A stretch of 31,030 nucleotides of DNA from assembly GCA_910592005.1 (NCBI GenBank), contig CAJVPP010000498.1:1-31030 (forward strand), in the 5' to 3' direction. Below, in pieces: positions 11,584 to 24,210 of this stretch. Positions within the stretch are counted from its first letter, which is position 1. The number at the start of each line of letters is the position of its first letter. Source of the DNA: Funneliformis mosseae. Taxonomy: Eukaryota; Glomeromycota; Glomeromycetes; Glomerales; Glomeraceae. The position numbers and the translations under genes were made by a program. The notes under the pieces are model-generated. The model worked only from the letters and a program-made list of their open reading frames with translations. It was not told where the DNA came from and made no database searches.

Positions 11584-12516
11584 TCGAAATTTTAACAAAT
11601 AAATTTAAAAGATGTATATGGGCGGCAGTCAATAGAAAAGGGGGAAATCTAAATTTTGATAAATTTTTTTTTAATTTTTTTAATTGGTCTACTTGACTCC
11701 CCCTTTTTTACTGATATGTAAACATGGCCGTAGACCATTATTATTTTATAACCCTTAAAAAGAAGTTGTGGCAAGATCACTCCTAATATAATTCTCCTTT
11801 CCCTTATTACCGAAATTATAAGATGGATTGCAAGACAAATTACTACCCCTATTGTCATTTATTGTTATTGATTGCACTTTCGAGTAATTTATTCCGAATT
11901 TGAAAATACAATTCTCCTAATTCTTAAAAAAACGTTCATGACTGCATTTTAAACCATTAAATTAATGCCGGCTGTAGTTCTCATAATGATTATAGTTTAC
12001 AAACAAATACTTAAACAAAAAACGAAACACAAAATAGAAACCACCAACCACTTAGTCCTTAGCTTTTGTAGTATATACATTGTTCATTTAGAAGTTTCAG
12101 AAACAAGAATACCAATTAAAGGTAATTAATAATTCGTGTTTATATTTTGTATATTTTTGTATACCTTTTATACCTTTACATTTAATCCCTATTGCCATAA
12201 TTGTGATTGGTCTCGGCAATTTTTCCAATTAATAATATTTTTTAAAACAAAAATTGCTAAATGATAATACAAATTAAGATAATCTTTATTTTGAATTAGT
12301 TTTTTTTTTAAAAAAAAAAATTTATAGTTTACAAGTAGAAAAATAAAAGTACAAGTGAAAAAAAAAAATTTTTTTCTTGAATAAACAAATAAACCATAAA
12401 AAACCACAGCCAGTCCAAAAATAAAAATAAAAATAAAAAAATAAATAAATAAATAAATAAATAATGCTAATAATAATCTAATACTAATTCTATAAATAAA
12501 AAATATACTATTACTA
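11584..12516. other. intergenic region between convergent genes
   Basis: This separates the 3' ends of the BOI gene (+) and the BEACH-like gene (-). It holds a potential hairpin formed by aaaaggggga (about 11637-11646) and tccccctttt (about 11698-11707), homopolymer A/T runs, and a short-period (AAAT)n/(AAAAT)n microsatellite at about 12421-12464. No coding sequence was accepted. In particular, neither strand encodes a BEACH or WD40 segment that could extend the gene on the right. Confidence 0.5.
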
Positions 12517-15500
12517 TTATACAAATTCATTTCCACCTATTGGAGCCAAATCATTATAATCTTTTATCAAATTATCGCGAATTTTAAATAAACCCGAAGA
12601 TTTCATACTAGTTCGTATCGTAGAATTATTATGACATGCTAATATGTTTATCGTACTTGCAAAATGACGTCGAACTGATGTAACTGTAATGAAAATTTGT
12701 TGTAATGTATGATTATTATTAGAATTAGTTATAGGTGAATAAGGCGGGGAAGGTGGCATCGAAATGGGTTGACTGGTGTTTATGATGAGATTTGATTTGG
12801 AAGTTTGTGATGATGATGCTGATGATGAATTTGAGTTTGAAATGTTCTTACTAACACGATCATCAAGATATCGATATAAAATTCCAAGATTTCTGAAAAT
12901 ATAGATTGAAATTTCTGTATTAACGTTAGGATTCTTGTCAAAGTATGAAAGAAGAATATCTATGAGTCGAAGCATAAATTTCTCCGAATAATTTTTGTCC
13001 GAAAGATTTTGTGGTATGATAATTGCGCCTTTTGCCTTTGACGTGGTCGAATTTTTTCGAGAAATATCAAACACCATCATTTTTTGCACGATCGTATCAA
13101 TCATTGTGAGAATATGTTGATTATAAATAGTGCTTCCTGCAATCTTGGATCTTCCCTGTAGGAAAACTATAACCCATTCTAACCAATTTTGTTCCCATAA
13201 ACATCTCATATTGACGGGAGTCAATATCCTTTTTATATCAGTCAACACTTGAAATACAAGTTCGGAATTCTCCGATACTTTGAGCAAATCAAATATCAAA
13301 TAGATCGTTTCAGGGTATATTAATTCTTCGGTGCTCTTATTCATCGTTCGAGAGATACTATCTTCCGAACTTCGAGGTGAAGATCTTTTAAATATAGGTC
13401 TATCCAACATCGTTAAAGAACAATTTTTAAATTCTGGATCACTTTGATAAAAATTTATTCCAATTCCTATTAATACTTGTGTAAATTCTAGCGAAAGTTG
13501 ATGCTTCACTAAATATAATCGTATCGTGTCAAATCCATTAATTTTAACAAGTACTCCTCTACTATGCTTAACATTTGAACTCATTAAAATTCCCATCATT
13601 TTAAGGATTGTAATACGGAACTTTTCATTAGGGGCTTCAAGGAATGGCATTAAAAGTGATAAAGCTTTTAATCCACGTAATTTTTCGACAAGTTGAGTGT
13701 CAAATGTCATAATCTTATAGAGCATGCTAACTATATCACACTTAACCTCAATGTTCACCCACTTATCCTTTTCCAAATATTTAAATAACTTTGTTAGTTC
13801 CTCAACGGTTAAATCTAAAATCATTACTTCAAGTGTTCGCATTGTGAAATGTTGAAGCGATGCGGGAAGATTATCGATAAGATCAAATAAAACGTCCACG
13901 CCGAGGTAGGTACGCCATGTTTTGAGATTCTCGGGCACATCAATCAACATATCCATCAAAGTACGTACTACAGGTAATTGTACGGATTCTTTACAACCAG
14001 CCAAAAGATCGATAACCACCCTCAGAGGATCGATATTTATAATGAGCATTTGGTTATTTTTCATCACGCCATCACTAACTATATCCAACAAAACATAGAA
14101 ATGTTCAGGACTTAAGACGTTATGATCCTTGCTCAAGGATCGACGGATCGTATCAAATCCATGCCTTTCCGTGAATTTAACAACATTTTGTGGACTCTTG
14201 TAAAGCAAATTAGATATTGTTCGAAGTCCGACCAGCTGCTGTTGTGGATCCATATATAAGATTTGGAAGCAATGATCTATTCTTCCAGTTTGTTCAATGA
14301 TGTCTCTCATGGAACGAGTAGCGTGCACAGAACAGCCCCCTTCCATTCTCCCAGCCGTCTTTGTAAAACTCATCGAATCCGAATTTTTTCGAGACTTTTC
14401 ACTTTCAATTATGGATTTTTGCTCAATGTTCAAATATGATTGTGGGTGAATGGCCATTACTTCCTTATTTTCTACACCGAGTAAACGATAATTCTTAGAA
14501 TAGGCCGGACCTCGGTTGAAAACAATCTCTGATATTTCTTCATCCCAAAGTCCTCTGAACAAATAAATAGAACCGATTTGTCCGTAGAAATGACTGTTAA
14601 TTGATTCTTTATTAGGCGATTTTTGTAAACAAGGACTGATTTCCTTTCCACGACGTCCAATAACAGCAACAATCTTTTCTTTGCCCGTCATCTTTGGATA
14701 ATTAAACATATTATGTGATTGTATCATAGATCCATCAACAATTAACGATGTACTATCTTTGGAATGAACGAACACGATATGATGCCAAATTCCAATCTCT
14801 TGAAAATCGAAACCGTAAAAAACAAAATCCTCCGGTGGCAAAGTGTGGTGTTGGGTTCGAACACAGAGACAATATCGATCCGATCTATCCATACGTTTAA
14901 AATAAAGTTCGAAAGTTGTGCATGTCCCTGATTTATCTTCATAACACAATAATCCAGTTTCGTCTCCAAAGAATGCAATAACTTTAATCCACATACTAAG
15001 TGTATAACCATGCTTTATACTAGGAAATTTATCCAAAGGCGCGGTTTGTAACACACTATCGATTCCATTGAAATTAAAATAACAAGATGGATCCATCCTT
15101 TCCGATATTCGCTCAATTGAATAAATCATTTGCATTTGTATCTCACGAATGAAGAAAGGATCAATTTTAATTGTTGAATTTTTAGGTGAAGGTAGAGACT
15201 GTGAGAAAGAATCGCCTGAACTAGAATTTGACCTTCTATGTGAACTTCCTCCATCTAAAAAATGTCCGAACATACTAAGGGGATCATATGCGGCTTCAAA
15301 TAACAACATCACATCCGAGTTCGTCATATCATACGCCCCTAATGCAGGTATCAAATCTACATATGACGGAGGGTGCTGCCTAAGAGGCTCGAAATCGTTT
15401 GAGCATTTGCCTTTCACAAATAAAACTTCCATTACAAACTTCAAAGCTCTATTGGCGCACAATAGTTCTTTATTACGCGGATCAACCTCCATCAACATCA

Positions 15501-18500
15501 TTAATAAATTAAAGTAATAGTGCTGCAATTTCTCGTCATTACCATCTGCAATATGAGAGAGAAGTTTTAAAGCCATCATTGCAGCATCTGAATCGCGGAA
15601 AATAATTCCTACCCAATTTCGAAGTTTATCATTAATTGTCGAAGAATCTGATCTGACAGCGTTTGAATTTAAACCGAATCCACCCAAGTTGCGAGAATTA
15701 CTTCTTTTGCGAGTTGTTTGTTTACTCGATTGTTCAATAATTTCTTCGGTCTTAAGTCGTTCAACTCGAGTAGTAGGTGCTAATGTAGGACTTGGAAGTT
15801 GCGTGCTACTTTTACTACTTGACCTAGACATTTTAGCTGTACCATTAGAAAAACTAGCTAAATTGTTCTCGTTCGTAGACTCAAACGGAACTTTATTAAG
15901 AGATGAAGAAGAGCCATTTTTCGTCCCCTCGCAAAAGCTCATCAAAGTTGGGCTGCCTACCGTTGCGCGATTGTTATTACGTTTGTGCTCTTCTTGCTTA
16001 TTACTATATATAAAGAAGATGAGCAAATAATATCCGGTAATTAATATATATGAATAATATTTTTACCTTTGTTTATTAAATCCCACATGTCGCTTTTGTG
16101 TAAATTTAAGTAACTCTGTAAATAAAGGAGTCGGATCTAATAACCCAGAAATAAAAGGCATAATATCACTACTGATCAAAAATGGATCAGCTTCTGCGGG
16201 ACATTGAGATAAAGATCGACTGATACTTCCAATCGTTGCAACTTCAAGAACAATTTCACAACATGTTCTTATGAAAGTGAAATGAAATTAATAATTAGTA
16301 CATTCACCTCTTCAAATTGCGTAGTTTGTGCTTATCGAACTTACTTATCAATAGGTGTTACTGAGGAAAGGATCAATTCCAGGAAACCATCATATCCAAA
16401 TAAATTTCCCAGTAATTGCTGTACACCTTCATATCCAGCGAAAAAATCACCGACGGTTACAAGAGCAGCAGATGCCACATCCATATCTTGTGTGTGGCTT
16501 ATTATCCCTAACATAACTTCTAGGCCACCAAATTCCCCAAATAGTTGTTTTGCTTTATCACTCTTACGAAGCACAGAGGATACAACGTTGCATACTTTGG
16601 TCTGAAGCCAGGGAAAGATCGCTCTTTTTGGACGTTGAAGAGAATTACACTGATATTTTGGATTTAGCAGTGAAGAAATAATAGTAACTGGAGGTTTGCT
16701 ACTTGCAATAGTGTCAACCTCGGACGCATTAGATGACTTTGTTGCAGATTTACTGATGTTTGCAAGAATATATTTTGTTAACTTTATCATCCACTATTTT
16801 AAAATAATTTTATTTTATCAGTTTGATATTTTCTAATATAAAGTGTAAAGGACAAAAAAAAAGAAATTTTAAAACTTGCCTTGACACTCTCAATACAATC
16901 CAAACCGCAAACGATATATTCTCTTAACAACCAAAGGGCCATATCTGCAACCATGATATCCTCATCTAATCCAGGATAATCTTTCATTATAGACAAGTCT
17001 TGAATGTCTAAGCCAACTTGCAGATTAATATCATTATTTACACACTCAACACATGAACTAGAAAGAACTATAGCATCATGGAGCGTTTCAAACCCTTGTA
17101 AAGCTTCAAAAAGTTCCATATTTCTTCCTGTAGCATCAACCAATAACCCAACGATATGTAATAGAAGTAGATTCTGTTCAGCGATCACAACCCGATCAAG
17201 CTCATTCAAGGTTGGGTCCATTTTAATTTCAGACTCTACACGGTTACTTAGATCTGAAGCCAAGCCATCAAACTTGGACATTTGAAATATATCTCTTATA
17301 AACTGTAAGTATATGCTCAAAAGGTTTTTTTCAACGTCCTTATTTCGACTAAGGAGGTCAGTCAACAAACGCGATACGCTGCGCAAAATAATATTAACAA
17401 CAATGGATTTTGACGGTAAGCAAATTTCCATCAAGATACGCGTGTATTCCTATTTTGGTGACATAATAATTAAGTGAGTATGCAATTATCTTGATTGTAA
17501 AAGTTTTTGAATTTCTTTATACTTTTCAACTCACTTTCAGTATATAAGAATTATTTTCGCTTAGAATGACTGCCATATATTCCAATGACCTTGTTACAGC
17601 CACTAAATAACGAAATATTGGATTTAGATCGACAGCTTGTGCAACTGGTGATTTGGCAGAAAATAAGGACGGCGAATTTGGATCAACAGCCGTTATATCA
17701 TATCTTATATCGGCAAAAGTTTCCAAGCTTGCTTGAGATAATTCTTTCAGTTTCAACACTCGGAATAAATCATTTATACTTTCATTCACGCGAATGGCTG
17801 AATTTAACATCATTATTAAAGTATCAACTCCACCAACTTTCCACGCGGCAACTACATTAAGACAATTTATCGTAATTAAATCCTGAATACAATTGAGAGC
17901 ATATTGCCGCACATCTAGTTGAGATGATGAGACAATCGTGCGGAATATGAGATTAAATGCGTCAACATTGCCAACAACCTTATATATGAGAAAGGTAAAA
18001 GTGAGTAATCTAATGATTTGACTTAACATAAAATGTATAAATATTCTCTCATTTTTTTTTCTTACCATATCCTCACTACCATCAAGACTTATTATAAAAA
18101 AAACATTAAAGCAATCCTTGAGAAAACTTTCGCGTTCTCTCGCTCCATTTTCAGGAAATTGATCAAGTACGTTAAAAATCGTCGTATAACCATCCATCTT
18201 ACGAAATTCGGCCTGGTTTGCCGTATTCCGAAACAACAACTTGCAAATTGTCTCTATGATATCCAACTTTGAGACTGATGTCATATTTGATTGAGATAAA
18301 CCTTCTGATAATATGTTCGTCAAAGATCGAAGGGCACCTTGTACACGCATATATTCCTAAAGTTAAATGAATTAGCGTTCATGATTTCTAAAGAAAAAAG
18401 CAAAAAAAAAAAATTTTCAAAAAAAAAAAAAAATAAAATAAATAAGTAAGATACCTTTAGCATATCTGAATTATTATTATTGTTATTAACATTAAATCCT

Positions 18501-20440
18501 TTAAATGAAATTGGCGAATTCACCTCCGCGCTTTCATTTGTTGCAACAGATGAGGCGCTTGTTTCAGAGTATTTATCCAAGTCGTCCGAGCATCTCTTGT
18601 CGCTACTACTTGAATCTGAAGAACTACTCTCGTCTTCCAGATATGTCATAATATTAACGTTACCATTTAAATCACTTTTATTAGATATTATATTTTCTAA
18701 CTTGTCATCATTATGATTATACGAATCTTTTATTAGATTAAAACGCGGTATTGTAGATTTGATTTTATCTGATGTGGGTATGAAGGGACAAATTCTAAAT
18801 TTTTTTTTAAAAAAATAAATGAATGAGTTTTTTTTTATAATAAAAGAAAAAGAAATGTATATATATATACACATATACATAATCATACCTTCTGTCAGAA
18901 CCTAACTTCCTTTTGTCATTAAGACTATCGCTATGATTGACCAAAATTTCACTCGCAAGTGCATGCAAATTTGGAAAAACTCTACCAAGCTCAGTAAATA
19001 CTAATTCACGTATTTCAGCAACCATGCTTGAAACTTTTCCTCCAACAAAACTACCAAAGAAAGTATTCACATTATCCCTTTCTTCTTCATTGAAATCACT
19101 ATCAAAAGAATCATATTGAGAGAATAGATTTTCTCCTTTTAATTTCTCGCCTATATCAACATTCCTATTGCTATTGATATAATTTTGCCTTTTTGATATC
19201 TTTTTGTTTATATCCGAAATCCTTAGACCATTTTTCTAAATTGTCCCATTCCAGTTTACGAAATAATATTAGAGATGTTCTTAAATATAAAAATATTTAT
19301 GATATATTATGTTTTTAATTATTTTGAAAAAAAAAATTTTTTAAGGTACCTGAATGTCTTCATCTCGAACCTCAAGAAAATGTTTTATAGTTCTAACAAT
19401 TTCCGATGTCAAATCAGGGTCATCAATTAATAAACGTAAGATTTTTTTGAAACCTTGATGTCTGCCTATCTCAATTTTATTCAAATCATTTTCACCCAAC
19501 GTGCTAATAACTCTCAAAGTTAATTTTTTAGCCTCCGTTGTATTTAACTTTTCCAATAATAATAAGATTCGACAAATTAAATTAGGTGTATTGGCAACTA
19601 ATTGCCGATATTTTTCGTCCTATAAGTTTTTTTTTTTATAAATCAATTTAAACATAATTAAAGAAGTAAATATTTTTAAATTTCATAAAAAAAAAAAATT
19701 CACCATACCTTTAATATTAATTCTGCTACATTTAACGCCTTATTAACTAAATCGGCCACTCTTTCCACACCAGGATCTGGCTTCTCTTTATTAACTTCCC
19801 TTTATAAAAAGAAAAAAAAAAAAAAAAAAATTTAAGTCGGACGTATTAAATTTAAGTTTTTTTTTTTTTAAATTAAACAAAAGAAAAAATGTATATACAT
19901 ATATATATTATATATTACCGATCAATAGTATTTAGTAAATTCACTAATACTTCTGAGCAGTCACCGTATAATTTGTCCAATGAGAAATCGGTTGGTATAA
20001 TAATTCCAGATGCACTCCATTCTTTGTACGCTTCTTGAAAAATGTCGAGAAAATTTTCAAGTTTTTGAATCATTAATTGAACATCACTATATTAAATTAA
20101 GAATTGATTATTTTTGTTTCAAAAGTAATGATTTCAATGCGCATATACCCCAAAGTTGCACCTTTATTACTAAAATATCTTAAAAACCGCTCAATTATTA
20201 ATCTAATTCAATAAATTTGATTATAGTAAGCAATATTTCGGTGCATTGGTAGCGGAATATCGAGCGATTGATTCAATAAATTCATTATTTCAACCGTACT
20301 TAAAATTCATTCTCTGATATGATCAAAGATCAAGAATAATAAACTTACTCTTTATCCGAGACGGAACGATACTCCTGCCAACAAGTTTGAATTTTGCGAT
20401 AATTTTTGTGAATAGCCCATTTCTGCCGCAAAGTTGCCAT
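12517..20440 (-). CDS. BEACH-family N-terminal protein (helical repeats, ConA-like domain) lacking the BEACH domain
   Basis: Relatives are large scaffolds in membrane trafficking and autophagy. Twelve exons join in frame (2249 residues): 20440-20349, 20086-19919, 19799-19709, 19619-19350, 19235-18889, 18794-18455, 18356-18066, 17978-17535, 17449-16880, 16793-16345, 16267-16067, 16003-12517. Introns are 63-262 nt; intron 9 has a GC donor (AAG|GCAAGT), the others GT-AG. Residues 1-320 and 440-1075 look like helical armadillo-type repeats; a Ser/Asp-rich disordered stretch lies near 365-410. A concanavalin A-like domain spans about 1414-1585 (HGYTLSMWIK...GIWHHIVFVHSKD), the hallmark of neurobeachin/LvsA/Alfy proteins. 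Helical repeats resembling the neurobeachin middle region (DUF4704) follow at about 1650-2040. The protein ends GGNEFV with TAA TAG, where relatives continue into PH-BEACH and WD40 domains; these are absent from the window. Start ATG at 20440 is the first in frame. Which BEACH subfamily it belongs to is uncertain. Confidence 0.85.
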
Positions 20441-21848
20441 TACAAAAGTGATAGGCAACACGTAAAGACAAAAGATACTAACAAAGTCGAGGAAATGTCA
20501 GCAGCAGTTAGGCGAGGAAAATTATTATTAATATTAAGAGTAAGAATAATAAGAATAAGAATAATAAGGGATAAATTTTTTTTTTTTAATTTGCCACAAC
20601 GTTTTAGTTCAGTTGTGGTCCAAACTAAATATGCATAGATGATTACCAAGTTTATAAATTTGTGATATCTACAAAGTTATCACGATGCAAGTAACAAATC
20701 ACGGCTAATTTTCTGGGTTTAACTTGAATAAACGCTAAGCGAAAAAAAAAAATCTTTAAATGGTTCGGGTGATAATCAAAAAAGTAAAATTGGTTGACAA
20801 TTTTTAAAAAAGTGAAAAAAACTTCAAATGATGACATACAAAAAAAAAAAAAAAAAAAAAAAAAAAAGAATTAATTCGTTTTCACTGTCATCGTAAATTT
20901 CTAACAAGATCGGCAAAAACCCCCCTATAGAGGAACACAAAGAAAAAAAAAAAAAAATTTACAGGGGCGGTGTAAAATCTACTTTTGTATTTATTTATTG
21001 GTATGACAATTAGAAATTAAGAAGCATCAAAAAGAATACATCATCAATTTTTTTTTTTTTGATATTGTTATACTTTTGATGAAACATGAAATATATAACC
21101 TAAAAAATGGGACGAAATCAATTTAGAAAATACCTACTTTTATTTCGTATTTCCGAATGAATAAATAAAAATTTAGTATAGCCTTTAATTGGGCAGAAAT
21201 ATCTATCTATTTAAATTTGAAATTTGTTCGTAAAGATCTTCTTTTGGAAGTACAAACAAATAGTTCACTAAATTCGGATGATCATCACATTCCCTCGTTC
21301 AATCTGGAATTAAGTTTCTATTTCACATAAAACTTTCCTCTTTCCTGTCATAATATATCTTTTTTTAGTATTCGTGTAAAGCACCTGAAACTTGTACTTA
21401 TCTTGTCGCTCAGAAATACAAACTTTAATCTTTGATTCCATAAAGGTGCCAACACTAAATTTGTAAAATTTTGAAAAGGAAATAAATAATACCATCCGTG
21501 ACAGAAAATATTACTAAGATTTCTTAAGAGATATAAGATATTTGGTGGTGCATTCGACAAATATTGATTTGTAAACCTTGCTAAAAAGAAATGTCAATTT
21601 GGATCAATATATAAAACCGTGTAGAAAGAAAGGATTCAAATATTCATTTAAACATGTTTAAAGTGCATTCCAAATTAATAATCCTCTCATTTAATAAAAT
21701 TGTACCTATAATATTTACATCCATCCTTCTATTAAATGAGTACGCATATCTTTATTACAACCTAATATAAGCATGATATGTTCAAGGAATTCTACCAAAT
21801 AATCCACAATAATGTAAAAAAAGAAATCAATCTAATCATCCACCAATA
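20441..21848. other. intergenic region upstream of the BEACH-like gene
   Basis: About 1.4 kb with the 5' flank of the BEACH-like gene and the 3' flank of RRG7, both on the minus strand. It contains an aataag-rich simple repeat at about 20524-20570, a run of about 27 A at 20840-20867 and other homopolymers. Two short overlapping frames on the minus strand at 21310-21560 show no recognisable family and were not accepted. I see no RNA gene here. Confidence 0.4.
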
Positions 21849-22745
21849 CTATTCTTGAAAATTAGGAATAAAAGGCTTTCCATCATATAATAAAATAGGC
21901 TTGTGATTCATAATATCATCAGAAATATCACCTTTCGCATTATAAAACCTCCGAGTAACTTGTAAACTGTCTAAAATTTTCTCGCAAGTTTTATTCCAAG
22001 TAAATATCTCACAGTTTTTACCGTCATTTAACACGCAAACTAAGATCAATGGATAAGGAGAGGAATTAAATCTCGAGATAGCAGCCTTACCAAAACCAGA
22101 TTTTGAGGATAATATACCTAGAGTATTTTTGGTCTCGGTGCATAAAACACCTTCCAACTCCCTAACTGAAATTGGTGAGCATTTCACTGAATTATTTTTA
22201 CATTGACCTATTATATTTAACTTTTGATTATTCGGTAAAGTCCATCTACCCCTAAAATCGATCCCAGAATCATTTGTGCCTCCTACTCTTCTTGTTAAGA
22301 TTCCAAAATAATTTTTTAGGCATGATATCGTTTCATATTCATACAATGTACCTCTATAAACGTTTGTTTTCGTATTTAAATCTTTTGTTGATAAAAAACT
22401 TTCCAAGTCGTTATGCTTTGTCTGCCCCCCCTTCTGCGATTTTTTTTGTGATTCTACCTTAGTCTTCCTCTGCAACTTTTTAAATATACCATCCTCCTCT
22501 TGCCTTTCCTTATTCACTCGAATTTTTTCACTCTTCTCCTGCTTCCCTTCTTGCATTTCTTTTTTGGTATCTACCCTCATCATTTGAATAAATCTTGACA
22601 AATAATCCTGTTTTGTATGAACATTTTTGATTAAAGTCTGCTGGTTTAAAGGTGTTAACCGATTAAGAAAATGATTATCTTGTTTATAAAAATTATTTTT
22701 ATATGGAATAAATGATTTCAAGAATGAAAATAACCTTTTGTTCAT
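21849..22745 (-). CDS. RRG7: mitochondrial Rrg7-like protein with PD-(D/E)XK nuclease fold
   Basis: Homologous to yeast Rrg7 (required for respiratory growth 7; DUF2034), a mitochondrial protein of unclear molecular role. The frame is intronless, 298 residues. The start at 22745 opens a basic, hydrophobic segment MNKRLFSFLKSFIPYK typical of a mitochondrial presequence; a frame extension 13 residues upstream is not preferred. Residues about 60-115 are highly charged (KEMQEGKQEKSEK...) and probably a coiled or disordered linker. The conserved core starts at GTLYEYETI (Glu near 136-138), continues with RRVGGTNDSGIDFRGRW (Asp 163) and GQCKNN (Gln 181, Lys 183), followed by PISVRELEGVL. This E...GID...QxK arrangement fits the restriction endonuclease-like fold, as in yeast Rrg7, where GGAHDGGVDIKG and VQCKA occupy the same places. 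The putative catalytic residues are intact, but activity is inferred only. Confidence 0.9.
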   Translation of the reverse strand: MNKRLFSFLKSFIPYKNNFYKQDNHFLNRLTPLNQQTLIKNVHTKQDYLSRFIQMMRVDTKKEMQEGKQEKSEKIRVNKERQEEDGIFKKLQRKTKVESQKKSQKGGQTKHNDLESFLSTKDLNTKTNVYRGTLYEYETISCLKNYFGILTRRVGGTNDSGIDFRGRWTLPNNQKLNIIGQCKNNSVKCSPISVRELEGVLCTETKNTLGILSSKSGFGKAAISRFNSSPYPLILVCVLNDGKNCEIFTWNKTCEKILDSLQVTRRFYNAKGDISDDIMNHKPILLYDGKPFIPNFQE

Positions 22746-23145
22746 TATTATATATTGTGGAGTGTTTCGAAAAAAAAAAATCAAATCAAATCAAATCAAA
22801 TAAACAAAAGCAAGAATTCGAAAAATTTCAAAAAAAATTCTGTAACACGAGGGTCAACCAATTAGAGCGGATTACGGATTATCGAAATCATTTCTATTTT
22901 AATTTTTTAAATATTTTTTTTTTATTAGTTCCCTTCGGTCTTTAAAGGAATGTTTTTTCGGACGTTTAAAATTAACGTTATTTAAAATTCAACAATTGTG
23001 TTATATCAAATATGGCAAAGGAAAATTCAAACTATTCAATGGTTCGTTATAAAAAAATAATAATGAAATCGATTATAAAGAAACGATTTATGTGATCATG
23101 GTACGTATGCTACGTGACGGACAAATCGCTTTCGACTTGAATATT
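22746..23145. promoter_or_regulatory. upstream region of RRG7 and 3' flank of the small protein gene
   Basis: A 400-bp gap between two minus-strand genes. An A-run followed by four TCAAA repeats (about 22781-22800) lies about 35-55 bp before the RRG7 start, so probably in its leader or core promoter. Nothing else can be assigned. Confidence 0.4.
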
Positions 23146-23403
23146 TCATTCAGGATTAGTTTTACCATCTTGATGATAAGCCTCAGGATGACTTTCTTTT
23201 GGTTCAATCTTTAAAGCTTGAGCTGTGTTATGTACGGCATTAGAAACGACCTCTTTAACAGCCGTAAGGTGCGGGTGATTGCTTGTAGCTACTTCTTGTG
23301 GAGAATTATTCGATTCTTTTTTTTCATCTTTATCATTTAATGAAGAATTTTTTTTTAAAGAATCATCGTTTTTGGGAAGTGGTGGAACTGGTTTATTTGA
23401 CAT
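23146..23403 (-). CDS. small hydrophilic protein of unknown function (85 aa)
   Basis: I do not recognise a family. The start at 23403 gives MSNKPVPPLPKNDDS; the upstream frame extension (11 residues) lacks support and the chosen ATG has good context (aaag before it). Residues 1-40 are Pro-, Lys- and Asp/Ser-rich and look disordered, including a PVPPLP stretch that could bind SH3 or similar domains. Residues about 47-68 (HLTAVKEVVSNAVHNTAQAL) could form an amphipathic helix; the tail KIEPKESHPEAYHQDGKTNP is charged. There is no signal peptide or membrane segment. It is divergently arranged with ERG26, 314 bp apart. Codon usage resembles the neighbours and there are no long A/T-encoded runs, which supports a real gene; expression is not shown. 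Confidence 0.6.
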   Translation of the reverse strand: MSNKPVPPLPKNDDSLKKNSSLNDKDEKKESNNSPQEVATSNHPHLTAVKEVVSNAVHNTAQALKIEPKESHPEAYHQDGKTNPE

Positions 23404-23717
23404 CTTTAAAGTAAAGGGAAAAAAATTTAAAAGCAATAAGCGTTATTGATGAAATAAGAATTTTAAAGAAAAAAAGAATTTATCACATTTATTCGGTTGA
23501 AAATAAAAGGCCTACAGTATTTATATAGATAATTAATTATTCTCAAACGTAACGATAGCGTCATTATTAGTTAATAAGATATCACATGCGAATCCAAGTT
23601 AGTTTTAGTACAATTGATCTGGGTTTGTAATCCGTTCCACAAGAATTTCCATTTAATAAAAAAAATATATATTTTTTTTTTTGAAAGTTCACCTTTTTCG
23701 AACATTTATACGTCTAT
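23404..23717. promoter_or_regulatory. divergent intergenic region between the 85-aa gene and ERG26
   Basis: This 314-bp space must hold promoter signals for both genes. On the ERG26 side an A-run/TATATAT/T-run segment lies at about 23657-23682, some 40-60 bp before the start codon. Toward the small gene the sequence tatttatatagat (about 23518-23531) is TATA-like. These are matches by eye only. Confidence 0.35.
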
Positions 23718-24179
23718 ATGGTAGAAAATTATTTGATAATCGGAGGAGATGGATTTGTGGGTAGATGGATAGTAGAAATGTTAAGGAAAAGAGGGGAACG
23801 ATCGATAATAGTATTTGATTTAATTCAAAAATATTTTGACGAAGAAATTAAACATTATAAAGGAGATTTATCAAATTATGATGATATTAGTAAATGTATA
23901 GAAAAGGAGAATATTACATCCGTAATTCACACGGCTTCACCATCTCATGATTGTAAATATGAAGAATTATTTTGGAAAGTTAATGTTGAGGGAACTAAAA
24001 ATGTTATTGAGGCCTGCTTGAACTTTGGTGTTAAGAAATTAGTTTACACTAGCAGTTCTAGTGTTGTCTACGATGGTATCTCCGAATTGATTAATGTTGA
24101 TGAAACTGCTCCTTTCCCTCAAAAACATATGAATGTTTATAATGAAACCAAGGTAACTTATCCCATTTGAACTTTTAAA

Positions 24180-24210
<31 letters not shown>

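Noticed and set aside
11649..12516. Search for missing BEACH/WD40 exons of the BEACH-like gene
   Set aside because: No segment on the minus strand reads like BEACH or WD40; space before the convergent gene is too small for about 600 residues.
12189..12536. Minus-strand frame of 115 residues overlapping the 3' end of the BEACH-like gene
   Set aside because: Composition is Phe/Ile/Leu/Tyr/Lys from A/T runs and the AAAT microsatellite; no domain and it overlaps the last codons of a solid gene in another frame.
21310..21560. Two overlapping minus-strand frames of 61 and 70 residues
   Set aside because: No recognisable motif, mutually overlapping frames and no splice context; could be a remnant but cannot be supported.
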